NCBI RefSeq assembly: GCF_037038585.1
Contig: NC_092520.1
Location: forward strand, 58,990,501-59,054,500
Direction of reading: 5' to 3'
Length of the DNA: 64,000 nucleotides
Origin: Patagioenas fasciata
Lineage: Eukaryota > Chordata > Aves > Columbiformes > Columbidae
The position numbers and the translations under genes were made by a program. The notes below the pieces were generated by a model. That model made no database searches. It was not told the origin of the DNA and worked only from the letters and a program-made list of their open reading frames with translations. Position 1 is the stretch's first letter; each line of letters opens with the position of its first letter. Below, one piece after another: positions 37,283-50,400 of this stretch.

Positions 37283-38879
37283 TGTTAATTGCACATATGT
37301 AAACTTGCTAGGTACAGTGATGTAAGGATGTAGTTAAGATGATAATGTGTCCCTCTATCTGTCTAACAAATGTTTTTTAGGGAGATTAGGAGAAAAAGAG
37401 ATTTGCCTTGTATACAATCAGTTGCAGGGGATTTTGAAAAAGCTCAGAGCTCTTTCTGTTTTTGCTTAGATGTACCATATCTTATATTTTTCACATATTG
37501 TTTAAGCTAAACTATAGATCATGGGTCTCTGCAAATAAAGAAAAATATTCACTCAGTTGTATACAATGTAAAAAGTGCCCTGTTATTTAAACAGCCTCAG
37601 TTTTGATTAGCTATTTTGAATATGATAGAGGTCCAGCTTCTTGAAAGATATTCCTTAAGATGTTCCCAGATTCACACTTAAACAGACATTTAGGAATCAT
37701 TATCTATATGTAAGCTCTCTACTTCCTCAGGCTTTGCACCAATAACACTGCAGCAGCAGCAATTGAGAACAGTTGCAGCTGAACTTCAGATTTGACTTAG
37801 CACAAAAGAGAATGAGACCTGTGTTTCGGACAGATGAGGAATGGAGAGACAAAATTCCCTTGCAAGTGTCTGTACGAGGCAATAGGCATCTGCTGGGAGC
37901 ACTGCAGTAAGTCCTGATGCTTGCCATGCTATTGAGTTAACCAGGTAGAAAATAATTCGAGTGCCAATATATGTCTGTTTTAGAGACTGGCAGTTCAGGG
38001 CAACTGAGGAGATAGAGGTTTATAGAGCATGCAGGAAGAGCAAAGCCTGGCTATGTGTCACCATAAGAAATACAGGACAGAGTAAGTGCTAGCTGAAGTA
38101 CCCATTTCTGATTTATCCAATGCTGAACAAAACATATAAGAGTTTAGAGTATTTGGGGGTACATTAATTCCATTGTGCACAAAAATCATAATTACAAGGA
38201 ATCTGTAGCAAATGACATGCATTAAAATATTAATATAAAATAGAATAAAGTAGTAATATGAAATAGAATATTTACACTACAACAATGTCTCCTGTTACAA
38301 CTTCCTTGTCCTAGAACATTGTCAACTCTCTCTTGCATGTTTCCACAGGTCAGTCTCATAGTAGAGGCTAAATCGAAGCCATGTAGTCTGCATGTGTTGC
38401 AATTGCCAGTAGATTAATTGCATAAGACCTTAAGACACTCAGGTAATCACAAGTGAGGCAACCCCTTCCATTGGAAATCTGACACCAGTACTATAGCAGA
38501 AGGCTGCCTACCAAAAATGTTCTCATTGCAGTGAAGTAAGACGGAGTGTGAAATTTCCTAAATCTTACCCAGGTGTCACAATAGAAGCACAGAGTCCTGC
38601 ATAACCTCAAAGGTGCTAAATTGTGGTATACCTTAATTGTGAACTTTTTCTTGAAAGTTAAGGAGAAAACAATTAAGGCTCTGGGAGACTTCCAGTATGT
38701 GATGCGCTGAAAACCCTCAGTCATCCTGTATAGGCAGTTGGAGCAGAAGAGACCCCAAAAAGCCTTTCAGATTCTAAAAAAAATATTTCTGCCTAGAATC
38801 ATGCTTCAGGATGTCTCCCAATGCCTTTCCATTGACAAGTTAAGTAAAGTAGCCTCAATTCAGGTACCTGCAGTAAACA
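37283..38879. other. Intergenic sequence, nothing recognised
   Basis: AT-rich DNA. The last 100 bases before 38880 may still belong to the 3' UTR of the CR1 piece that follows, but I cannot place that edge. Confidence 0.4.
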
Positions 38880-39166
38880 AATTCATGTGACGACTTCTCT
38901 AAGAGCTGAGGTGTTGAAGATGAGATAGTACCCCCAGTTGGTACATATAACCAGGATTACCCCATCCCAGGTGGAGAATTCAGCACTTGCTTTTGTTAAA
39001 TTTCATAAGGCTGGTGATTGTCCAGCTCTCTAGCTTATCCAGATCTCTCTGCAAGGCCTCTCTACTCTTCATAGAGTCCACAGCTCCTCCTAAGTTAGTA
39101 ACATTGAAAGACTTACTTAATGTACATTTGAGTCCTGTGGCCAGATCATATTATAAAAACATTAGA
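38880..39166 (-). mobile_element. Old CR1 LINE fragment, subfamily A (RT domain end and 3' side)
   Basis: Antisense CR1. From left to right it shows 'gatagtacccccagttgg', 'accaggattaccccatccca', 'ggtggagaattcagcacttg' and 'ttgttaaatttcataaggct'. Then come 'gtccagctctctagcttatc' and 'cagatctctctgcaaggcct', ending near 'ccagatcatattataaaaac'. On the element strand this is the end of the CR1 reverse-transcriptase domain and the start of the 3' UTR. It stops where a second CR1 fragment begins. It is heavily mutated and non-functional. Confidence 0.8.
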
Positions 39167-39735
39167 AGTTTTGCTGAACTTCACAAGGTTCCTGTCAGCC
39201 TATTTCTCCAACTTGTCCAGGTCCCTCTGAACAGAAATATATCAACTGTTCCTCCACATTTGGTGCCATCTGCAAACTTGAAGAGAGTATACTGCAATCC
39301 ACATTGTTAGAGAAGGCACTAAAGTGTTGCACCTGGTATTTGTCCTCGAGGGATGTCACTATTAACTGGCTGCCGGCTGGATCTTGCACCACTGATCACA
39401 ACTCTTTGAGGCCAGCAGTCCAGCCATTTTCCCACCCACATCATTGTTCACTTATCCAGTCCATATCTTATCAATTTGGTGATACAAATACTATGAAGAC
39501 TGTGCCATAGGCCTTGATAAAGTCAAAATATGCAGCATCACCTGCCCTTGCCCTTATCCACTGCATGAGGAAACTATCCACAACACAGGAAACAATCAGG
39601 TTGATCAGGCACGATATGCCCTTGATAAATTAATGTTAACTGATTGTAGTCACCTTATGCTTCATATAACTAGAAAAGGTTTCTAAGAGGATTTGGTCCA
39701 TTATCTTCCTGGCCTGCGGTTTCTGGATCCTTATC
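39167..39735 (-). mobile_element. Old CR1 LINE fragment, subfamily B (RT domain)
   Basis: Antisense ORF2 reverse-transcriptase remnant. It starts at 'gctgaacttcacaaggttcc' (element strand: the 'KFNK' end of RT) and runs through 'tttggtgccatctgcaaact' (the antisense of the F-A-D-D catalytic block region) and 'ctttgaggccagcagtccag'. It then reaches 'ccttgataaagtcaaaatat' (antisense of 'DFSKAFD') and 'tcaggcacgatatgccctt' (antisense of the 'KGKSCL' region). Its left part repeats the domain segment already present in 38880-39166 but from a different subfamily, so this is a separate insertion. It carries multiple stops and frameshifts. Confidence 0.85.
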
Positions 39736-39793
39736 AGTGAAAACCGAAGCAAAAAAGGGACTGAGGACTTCAGGCTTTTCTCTGTTATCGGTC

Positions 39794-39801
<8 letters not shown>
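39736..39801 (-). mobile_element. CR1 ORF2 linker segment (endonuclease-RT junction)
   Basis: 'cagtgaaaaccgaagcaaaa' followed by 'gactgaggacttcaggcttt' is the antisense of the CR1 stretch that encodes 'KAEVLN-FFASVF'. In an intact CR1 that stretch lies about 60 codons further from the RT block it touches here. An internal deletion or a further fragment is therefore implied. Confidence 0.6.

Positions 39802-39827
<26 letters not shown>
39802..39827. repeat. Poly-A tract (A26)
   Basis: Homopolymer of 26 A preceded by T6, interrupting the CR1 ORF2 remnant. It may be a slippage expansion or the tail of a small retrocopy. Confidence 0.95.
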
Positions 39828-39832
<5 letters not shown>

Positions 39833-42304
39833 TTTTCCCCTGAAGATTTTTATCCAGATTTTCTACATAATGAGTGGACCCTGTATGTCATTTGTCCCAT
39901 GTGCTATTCAGAGAGGAGAAACACTGAGACAATCCATAACTATACAACTGATTTGCTATAGGATATAGTGAATGTCACCTAAGGGCGTCTGTGATTTTCT
40001 CAGCACAGAGGACTCTTTAGGTGGTGAACTATTATCACAGCAGGATCTCTGCAGCCTGTCTACCTTAATTCTGGTTTCAACAAAAGAGGCATAAACTGGG
40101 AGCAATGACCATCAGTACCATGAACAAACTTGTATAATTTAAAACAAAATAGGACTGGGAGTTCATGGCAGTTGTGGTAGAATTCTATAAAACTGGTTAT
40201 TTTTATGCTGGGAGGTGTGCTGAAAACATTTATTTACCTCATAAAATCCTGTAATATAAACAAGATGAAAGTCTTGTACATAAAAGTTTAGACTTCTGCA
40301 TCAGATGCAAGTATTCTTTCTGCAAAGTTGGCCTTTAGGTAGTAACCTTTTCACCATAGTTTATTGGGTAATAAATTCCAAGCACTATGTTTACAGAGAT
40401 ATATCGACAGCCAGCACTATGCTTTGCAATTTCAATAGTTACATCTGCATCAGTCTTGTAGGATGATGCAGGTCCCACGCCATGTGGTGCCAATGACACG
40501 TGTCCTCATGTCTCTAGTCTGGACCTACCCAGGGTTTCCTTCATGTATTTGCTGCTGTTTGAGCTTAGTCCTTAGTATTCAATGGGCTCTGTGTGGTCTT
40601 CTGACATCAACATCATCATCTTCATACGATTTTTCAGTTCAATGTGTCTAAAATAATGCAAATGATTGTGTTGCAGCCCATTAGGGTAGTGATTTTATAA
40701 TATGCACAGGAATATCCATGTTTCACAAGCACATAGGACCGTCACAGGTGAAAATAGTTCTACAAGCTGCACAACAGTGGATGGCCAGGTATGATATCAA
40801 TGTGGAAATGTAGTTCCTTAATGTTAGATACATTTTTTATTTTGAAATCAGAGTTTAATTTAATTAATAATATTTACAGGATTTTTCTATTTTTCACCTG
40901 ACTCCAGCTATAGTTTCTTTTAAAATGTAGTTTCATGGAATCCTTTTACAGCTCTTACTAGCGACGATGGTTTTCAAATGCCATCAGATGCTTAATGTTT
41001 AACACGCTTTCTGATGTCCTTAACCTTAGAGATCATCAGATTAGATATCCATTTCCTATAAGGGAGAAAGAGAAAGGGAAAATTTACCTGGCTGATGTTT
41101 ACAGCATATTCCAAGACTACTCCACAGAGGATGGCATTAAGAAATGATCTTTTCTGACTTAGGAAATTGCAAAGGTACTATTAGCTGTCACTTTTACATA
41201 ATTACTAGAGTATGACTGCCAAATATTATTTTTTTCAGAAATTGAAACAACACTTTTTATAAAGTACTGGCTTATCCACTGCACAGCTTGAAACCACAAA
41301 AGTCTTCAGGGTTTGCTGAAGACAGCAAACTTTTTGTTGTGTGCAACACTTTGGGAAAAGTGACTATGCAAAAACATATAGACAATAACCTGTTGAATTT
41401 GTCCTGGAGAACTGAAAAGGTTGCAAAGTCACGTGAAAGCAGTACCTATTTTCCATCTGGAAGCTGTACAAGGCCTGTTGCTTAAGTATGTACAAGAATC
41501 TATGATTGTGGAATTAGTGCCCTTAAAGGTTTGCTTAGAGTTTTCCCTTTAACTTCTTTTGTGAGTATTTTATTGTAATATACTTTTAAACAAAGCATTT
41601 CTACGGTAACAAGAAACCCCTCAGTGCTGACTTGGTACCTTTCTGTTAGGGAGGCAGAATGGTGTACAGCAAATATTCACTCCAGACCTGTGGGAATCTC
41701 CCATGAGGACCTTGCCAAGCAATGGGAACAGATAATTTAGGTTCTGTTTTATTTTTAATTTCTTTGCAGAAAGCTGAAACCATCCAAGTGCGTTATTGAC
41801 AGAAAGAGATTTCCAGAAGATGCTTGCCTTTGATCTCCTGCCATAGCGTGCTGTGGAAGTTATCAAGTGTTCTCAGAGCTGCTAGAGCAAAATTTGCCCT
41901 CTGAATGTTCTTATCCATCAGAGCCTTGTCTCATATCTATAACAGCTGTCACAGTTTTCTCACAGAGTTATCTCCATCTGAAGGAGAGCAGGTGTTATTT
42001 CTAGCACTCCGCGGCCTGGCATCAGCAGTCTCTCACTGTCACTGCAGGGCCATGGCAGTGCTCCAGGCTGTGTGTTTCCCACAAACACCGGATGGCGGGG
42101 ATCTAGGGATTAACAAGACCCACACCTAATTTTCTGACATAAAACTATAGCATTCAGTGCTTTGTTTCATCTACCTATATTATTTTGTCTCCAGTGGAAT
42201 ATAGAGATATATTAAAGCTCAAATGACCAACATCCCGAGGACAGTGAATCTCATTTTCATTTGTTTTGGGCATACACTGTGATCTCATAGATCACATTCT
42301 TAGC
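39828..42304. other. Intergenic sequence, nothing recognised
   Basis: AT-rich apart from a small CpG-containing patch at about 42000-42110 (ccgcgg, caccgg, ggcggg). That patch is too short to call a CpG island and has no gene beside it. Confidence 0.45.
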
Positions 42305-42330
42305 TAAATAATAGTAATAATAATAAAAAA
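42305..42330. repeat. Imperfect (TAA)n tract
   Basis: Six or so TAA/TAG units followed by A6. Confidence 0.85.
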
Positions 42331-45300
42331 AGCTTCCTTTTCAACACCTCTTTCAAGATACAGGAAACAGATGGCTCTCTCCATGCTTCATGACTGTTAC
42401 CACTCGACATGAAGTATCTTCCGTGTTTGAATTTGACACATGGAAGGGCACTGCTCTCTGCTTTAACACATCTTCCGTATCTTGAAGATATTTAGGGAGG
42501 CTATGAGACACCAGTTCCGAGCAGTTCCTTAGGCTACAGTAGCCATGTAGTGTAGTCACTATGAAGGCAAAAAATGTCCAATCACTATTACGGAAAATAC
42601 TGTGTCTTAGACCAGTTACACATCTGTATTTCCTGGCTGCCCATACCTCAAAACTGATGCTCAAAAAGGAAGAATAATCTCTGCTATTCAGCTGAACAGA
42701 TCAGAGCACCATTCAGGTTCACAACCCCATTCTGCTAGCCAGTGCACAACCACGTAGGACAACCTGGTACTTCTCTGGTTAGCTCTAGACAGCTTCATAT
42801 AACTTAGCTTGCCTATCTAAAGTTAACATTTATTTTTGATGGGTAATATAAGAGCATAATTTTGTCTGAAACAAAAACTTTTAGAGAACTTGAAATGTTC
42901 TATGTTGGATCCATACGCCTAAGAAACCTCACAGTTTTTTTCCGCTTTTGGATTTCCCATTTGTTTTCTACCTACTCATACTCCAAACTGTGGCTTACTA
43001 ATTTTAGAGCTATTTAATGAATTAGGCATATTCATTAAAAAAATCTTGAGCAGTGTATATAATACTTTCTGTATCTGTTTTCAGCAATGAAGAGGGTTTT
43101 TTAAATTTTTTTTATTTTTTTTTTGAATTTAAAGATTACAGAGTAATCTTTTAAGTTAAGTTAATATAATAGCATAAACTTTCCACAACTACTTTCAAGG
43201 AAGCTTATGTTTCTGGCTTTCCACACTGAAGTCAATTAGGCCCTTAATGGTATCTTCAATGATAACATTCAGTATCCTAATCAGAAAAAGAATTAGTATG
43301 GAACTGACTCATAAATACAACACATATATTAGAGAACCCCAGCAGTGATATACCGTTACATGCAAAACCTTAGAAAAAAAGGCAGAGTCCTTATAAACAT
43401 CTATCATCATTTTGAGTTGCAGAAAAGAAAAACACTAGGCTTATTTGGAATGCTTATTATTTATTTATTTTCCTCCAGTGACTTTTCTTCCTCTATTGAC
43501 TTAATGGAAGATACACTGAGGAAATACTAAAGGAAACAACTGTTTCAACTATTGTGCAAAAGATGAATGGCAGCAGTATTACCATCTTTTCTTTCAGCTA
43601 TATTTTAGAGGTAGGATACATTTACAGCCAATTTCATAACTTTGAAATCTACATGTAGGCTGGTGTTTGTGTCTGGGAGTCTTATTTCCACATTCCAACT
43701 ATACGAGTGTATTCCTTTCTCCACTGTTTTGGAGCTCGCTAGCTTATGTTAACCTGCCGCTTCTTTCTCTGCTCCAGAAGGCTGCTTCTGTAAATCCCTC
43801 TCTCTGCTGCCTTCCTCTCCTTCTGTGTTGTATGTAAAGTTCAGGCAGTGACCTTGGCATGCTCAGCTTCCTGAACCAGGCACCCCTTGCTTGTGAGCGT
43901 AGTCCTAAATGACTCACCAGATTGTCCCAGGAAACATTTGACTAAGCAGTAAATTGAACCCAGCTCCTAAACTGTCCTTCAAACCATTTCCCTAATGTCT
44001 ACTTGTCTTTGCCTAAAGTATCCAGGCACACCACATTACTACATCACCCTTTTTGCAAAGAACTAATGTCTTTGGCATGGTGGCAACTGCACATGCATCA
44101 AATAGAAATATCACAGGCTCTCCTTTGAAGTGTTCATTTCTATTTGAAAGACTGTACTTTAGGTTGAGTACTACAATGGTCCACCTAAACACATAATTGG
44201 TATCTGAAGCTTCGTGTAATTGAGCATTCTACTGATAGTAAGGATTATAAATGATGATATGGGCAATGCAATAAAACATGATGAAAGGTAATGAAATCCT
44301 GCACTTTATCTTAAAAGATTCACTCACTTTCTTTTGATGTCTTCAACAGGACAAGAAGCTCAAGCTGCCCAGTCTACTGTTGGTAGGTTGTGATATCACC
44401 CAAAAATGATGTACTTTTCAAACAGACAGAAGAATATGGTCCCAACCCTGAAATATGCCACTGATGTCGAGAAGTAAAGGAAACCCATTGTGAGGTGATG
44501 CTTTCACAGCTTATGTTGAAGAATGCAATGCTTAAACAAAAGTGATTAAAAAGGGAGGAAATAGTGAAGCAGGTCATCTCAAAGCAGTTTTACAGCCTTC
44601 TGTAGTGTCATCAACCTGTAATCTGCCTTCTAAATTCAATGTTTTTTTGGGGAGAAGGTGGGGAGGTGAAATTTAATTTTTGAATATGATATATGATAAA
44701 GGAATAGCATATCCCAGGTATAAACAATTTCCAGACCAGATGTGCTGAAAGAGTTTCTTGTTTCTCCCAGAAAACACACTTCTCAACTGTTTTGATCCAT
44801 TTCTACTTTCCTGTATCCTCTTTATTTAGACCAAAACAAATAACAAAAATTACTGATTTATTTTTCCTTGTATTATCTGAAAAGGATGGCTGCTAGAAGA
44901 GAAAAGTGCTCCTTTAGAAATCAGAAGGTTTAAGTACTTCAATTTCAGTTCTCATGGTTAAGGATGCACAGTTTAAAAAAACCTCAATACAGATCAGCTC
45001 AGGTCCAAATATTTTCTTATTGCTATCCTAGACAAGAGCACCTGGGTTACCAAAACAGCAAATAGTAGTGGAGGTTCACTGCACATCTCAGCAAAAGTTA
45101 AGACATGAACTAAGAAAGAGGAAACTTATATTCTCAGTCATACCAGAGCTAGAGATTGATTTACTAAGAAGGATTTAATCTTGCCACCATTTTTAGCCCC
45201 ATATCATTTGATTTTGGTTTCTGTGATGGAGAACTGCTGTATAATGGCCAACTTAGCCCTACAATATGTCATCTAACCTTTAGCACATTCCCATCAACCT

Positions 45301-47377
45301 CTAAGGGAAATATCAGGAAGAGACATATCACTGGGAATCCAGGTTCTCTTTATTTCATGATTAATTTGATCCTTAAGTGGTCAAATCCAAAATAATTACC
45401 AGATTAAAAAACCAAACAAGTCAAATGCAGGGTGGACAGGACAGGATTACTTTCTAGAAGTGTTCATTTCACCTCTCTTTCCTTGGCCTATCTGAGGCTT
45501 TAGGACCTTGCTTTAAGAAAACCAGTTCCCTCAGGACTAAACATCTGAGTACAGGTTACGTGCCAAAAGGAGGAAAATTTTATCTACCTCATGTGAATTC
45601 TGGTGACATTTAATGGATGTATATATTCTACGTGTGTTTGTGTGTGTCTATATATCTGAATGTTATGTACACACATATGGTAATATCTAATTAACATGAA
45701 GGAAAAAAAAATCCTCTTTAGAAAAGATGCTAAGCCATATAAAGGTGTGATATGCATATCAAGAGCCAAGTGAGAAAGAACTTTTACCATTTAAATTGCC
45801 AAGTTAAATATGGCACAATTGAAGTAAACCTGTCCCTCCAGGCATACATAAGCCTGCACTTGGGAGCTCTTGCAAGCTGACTTAGCACCAGTTGTATCTT
45901 ATTTAACTTGGCCATTTAAAGGGCTAACCCTTTAGCAACTTGGCTCGCACTGACTGTGTCACACCTTTACATGACTGACCTTCCCCTCTCTGCTTTCCCT
46001 CTTTTAATGCACACTGAATGTTTTTGATCAGATCTGATTTATGTTATTTTGGCCAATTAGTGTGAAAGACAAAAACAAAATCTCTGCAGGACAGGTCTGT
46101 GAACATAAAATATAATTAGATGGAAATGGACCTGTTCACATTCTTTTTGCCTTAGTTCAGCAAGAGAATGTTAAGTGCTAGCCACCTGTTTTCGCCTACC
46201 AGCTGTGCCACCCTAAAATGAGCTTTCCCCAATCCTGATAGTTGAACCTTCTGTGCTCCTGTGCAGGGCTTGTACAATGCAGTAGAGGAAGCAGCTTTCC
46301 CCTGATTTGGAAGAAGATTTGGGTTGAACCAAATGATAATGGGAAGTGGAGAGGGCAGTTGGTGCCTTCCTGCAGGCTTTTGCTGTCATATGTCAGGGCA
46401 AACATGTGGTAGGGCCAAGTGGTTCTGTTGAACTTCAGATCTCAGATCATGCATATTTAAAGGCACTCCCAGATAGACTCTACCATTTGAGTCAGCAAAA
46501 TCAGAATCAATGAGAATAGAATCAGATAGAAATATTGTGTTGCAATCTTTATAGATTACTACTTATGATAATTAAATGCTTAGATGTCAAAGTAATGATA
46601 GCAGTGTAAAGGCTTAGGCAGATTAGATAGAAAGAGCAGAAAATTACTTCCCTGAGGTGCATAAGTCATTGCATACATGGTCTCACACCATCTTCTGATC
46701 TAGAATGAAATTCTAGTCTACTCAATAAAACCTTTCCATTTAAGGTGATATGTGGATGGAGCTGCAGAGGGAGCAAAGGAAAAGGGGTCAAATGCAGCCC
46801 CCAAGAGCACTGGGTGGATAAAGATGGATTTATTGATGAGAAGAAAATGAATGTGTCACTCATCTTCTTGGTGGTAGTGGCTGCAGAAGACACACAGTGG
46901 GCAGTATCCTTCGTGCCATTCTGCCAGCACCTAGTGTTCCAATAACACAATTTTCACATGGATGAGAATAAAAAGAAAGGTACAATTAAAACTGCTAGCC
47001 AGGAGATGCAATTTAGAATAAATTGAAGTGGTGCTTCATATTCCTGCATTCTCCAAGCCTCTCATGTTAATTTAGGCCTTGATTACATGTAACTTCGCCT
47101 GCTGTGAAATGTGACAGGGGCCTAAAGCCTAAAGGGTTATCACTGCTTCTTAAACATGTTGTGTGGAGTTTGTAGTAAAATTTTATTCCTTTTTTGCATC
47201 TAAAATGTTTATAATGACCAGTTACTGCTAAAAACATGATTAAAATTAATGAGTAATATAATAGCAAAAACCACTTAATAATACGCTTGTACTAATTTAC
47301 CTCTATCTCCTCTCATCCTCTTCTGTTTTCTTCCTTGAAATTTAATAAAGTGTTTGTTGGCTGACAAGTAATAAGAG
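42331..47377. other. Intergenic sequence, nothing recognised
   Basis: AT-rich background with a T-rich run at 43098-43125. The minus-strand frame 42353-42664 contains the word GGAAGATAC/GGAAGATG twice but has no recognisable domain. Confidence 0.4.
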
Positions 47378-47440
47378 TATAGGACTGGAAGAGACCATCA
47401 TCTGATTAACACCCCCCTTGTGTTCTAAAAAGAGGTCTTT
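47378..47440 (-). mobile_element. Possible old CR1 3' tail
   Basis: 'gtataggactggaagagacc' followed by 'atcatctgattaacaccccc' resembles the antisense CR1 tail block 'ggactggaagggacct...atctagtccaacccc'. It is short and diverged, and the expected tail octamers are not clear. Confidence 0.4.
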
Positions 47441-50400
47441 TGTGAAGCTCTTACAAAGCATCAACCCAAAATGTCACAATGCTTTATTACACTTATAATA
47501 CATCACAGGTAGTGAGCAGAAGACTAGTGACATAAGTTTCTGTAATAGAGGAAATTTATTTAATCAAACTACCAGAGGTACATAGCGGATTGGACTGTAA
47601 GGTAGCACCTCCTATCAATCTTACGCAGAGAAGGGGAAGAATTATTCCTCCTGTCACCAAATCTTTAGTCCTGATGACGTGAATATGAGGTACCAAACAG
47701 GTAAATGAGATCAATAGCCCCAGAAATTAAAAAGATACAGTTCTACATCATGCTTCTAGCTATTACAAACTTCCAGTGATAAGCAGGTGTGTGAAAAAAG
47801 AATTGCAGAGGAAATAATTTCTACAACTGTTACTGAATCAGTTGAAGATGAATTACCAAGAAGTTCAGAAAACATTGCATGTCTTGATCTAAGTGAAATC
47901 TACAAACCTAGTAAATGGTCAAATGAGGATGTCTACCCTGTAAACTTTTACATCTGAGCCTAGACTCCTGTCTCTGAGTCAGTGGGGAGAAATAACGATC
48001 TCATTATTGTCAGCTTAAAGATGCCTATAACAGATCTGATAAACTACTTTTCAAAATTTGTCATTTCTTTCCCTTAATTAAAAAGGGGAATCTAAGGAAA
48101 GTAGGCCAATTATAGACCATAGACCAGTTAGGAAAGGTAAATCTCAGTCTAGTTAAGCAGATGTACCTTTTTCAGAAGTATTACAATGAAGATTTATTTT
48201 TGTCTACTCCCTGTGCCAAAGTGCTAGAACATATTAATGAAATCGAAAACACAATTGCAGGGAAAATGTAATCAGCAATATTCTTGAAATCAACTGCTTC
48301 TACTTTTTAGTTTTCTCTGAGATGTAGTTACATTATAATAACTTCAGTTAACAACTTCTCTCTTCTGTATGAGTCCCACCCCAATGCAAATAAACAACAG
48401 TGTTTTCAGAGAACAACTATGTACAAATTAGTCTTAGAAAAAGTAATGTCTGAAACTGTAATAATCAGTTTAGTAGAACTACCTGTATTATAATACAAAT
48501 AAGCTCTGGTTGGGTCTGGTTTTTTTTTTCTGTGAAAATGCAGATAATGATATAGGCTGGAGACACCTTTTATTAGAATGATTTACTGAAACTACAGCAG
48601 TGAGAAGCACAACACTGGAGTCCTTTTTGCCCTAAGAGACTGACAGCCCATATACTGGGCTGTGTGAAACAGGTTTTATTGTGAGATAGAATAAAAGAAC
48701 ATTTACAGCAGTGGCAAAATGGCACGAAATCCAACTGGCTGACGTAGTAGAGGGAGTAAGATAAATGCACTGTTTGGGGAAAATGTACTGCATTTTGTGC
48801 AAACACACTCTTTCTTTGCAAGATTGCACAAGAACAAATTTACTCTATAATACCAAATGTCGTGTTTTGCCTTTGAAGTGCTGTGGCTTGTGGAGGTGGC
48901 TTACACAGCTCTCTGAGAAGTGAGAAGAGAACGATGAGCAGGGTGGATGGCCACATGCTGCGAGGATGTTGAGTGAGTGCAGGGGATGGGGAAGGTATCC
49001 CTTGTCTGAACAGGACATCATTTTGACTCCGTGGTTGCAGCATATCATGGAGGGTGGCTCCCAATTGTGAACAGAGGAGGAGAGGACCCAGCAGCTGTGA
49101 CAGTGTGGTGGGATGGAAGGCATGGGTCCCACTGGGCAATGCAGGCAGAGGGTCTTCCTTCCACCCTCCTATACATGTGCCAGGCACTGAGCTGCCATTT
49201 TAATGAGTGGGTGTAAGCAAGAAACCTGGGCTTCAAATCTGAAACAGAAGTGTTTAGGTGCACAGAGAGGCGATTTGGAGCTGCCCACTGTGTTTCAGAG
49301 GGGAAAAGTTTAGCAATGTGTGAGTTGTGATATGTTGTGTATAAGGGTCTGAAAACTGTCCCCAGACCAACTTCTTATAGCTGAGACTATGGTCCTGCTT
49401 CCAGTGAAGCCCAAAGAAGTCGTGCCCAATAGTGTTTCCCACAAGAAGAGTGAGCTTTCCTAGTGCCTGGGACATAGCTGTTCTGCAGGACTCTCGGCTG
49501 TGCAGGGTGATCACGCCTCTGCAAACAAACAGGGTGACGTCTCGCAGTGTGTGAAAGGCTGTCCTTGAGGGTGTTTTTGTCCAAATAAATCAATGGTCTA
49601 AGGCAAGCTGGCCAAGGGCATGTCCAAGAGGCTAGTGACACGCTGAATATTTGTTTCTTCTTGGTCTCTGGGTTGGTATTTTTATTGAGGCAGATAAATA
49701 AAGACCCTCTACTAGGAGAACATGCAGCTTTACATGTTGTTCAGAGCTAAAAATTAAACCAATTAAGAGCTGTTTTTATACTCCACCTTGGTATCTCATA
49801 TTTCTGATGTCAGTTTTCAAGAACAAGATATGCAAAGAAGCAATAACTTTTTCACACATTTTGCGGTAGATAATATTTATGGTCTTCTGTTCTTTTTATG
49901 TGAACATGGTGGGTTGATGTGCTGCTGTGCAGTGAAACTGTCTGATCTCAGGGACTGATTATGCAAAACAAAACTCGAGCTCAGCTCTCCTGCACCCATC
50001 ATATGCCATGTTAAATGCTGATATTTTCACATTTCTCTGTAAATATTTCACGTGCTTTCAGAAGTTTAGCTTCAGGACATAGAGTGAAAAATGAGAGACA
50101 AGAAAAAAATAACAGGCTAGTTGAGAGGAAGAACAAATGCAGTAAGATGGTAATTTTTTTCAGTTGAAATACTAAGTGACAGATCTGAGATGACCTGTGA
50201 CTTTAAGTCCACAGTTTCCTGTTTTTTTTTAAGACTACTGAGTTAATTAAATTTGGTGGTATAGAACCTAAGAATACATAGATTGTATATGCAACAATTA
50301 CAGTACACTACTACTTAATGATGTTATGATGGTGAAGGACCATACTATTCAGCTATTTTGACATGTTGACTCCTGTAGTACTTCAGTCTGTGGCATAAAT

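Noticed and set aside
42000..42110. A small CpG-rich patch as a promoter CpG island
   Set aside because: Only about 100 bases with a few CpGs and no transcript or exon beside it.
42353..42664. A 103-codon minus-strand frame with two GGAAGAT words
   Set aside because: The internal echo is short and no family is recognisable.
48840..49641. Cluster of minus-strand frames suggesting a pseudogene
   Set aside because: The region is merely stop-poor and G-rich on the plus strand. The translations have no motif I can name.
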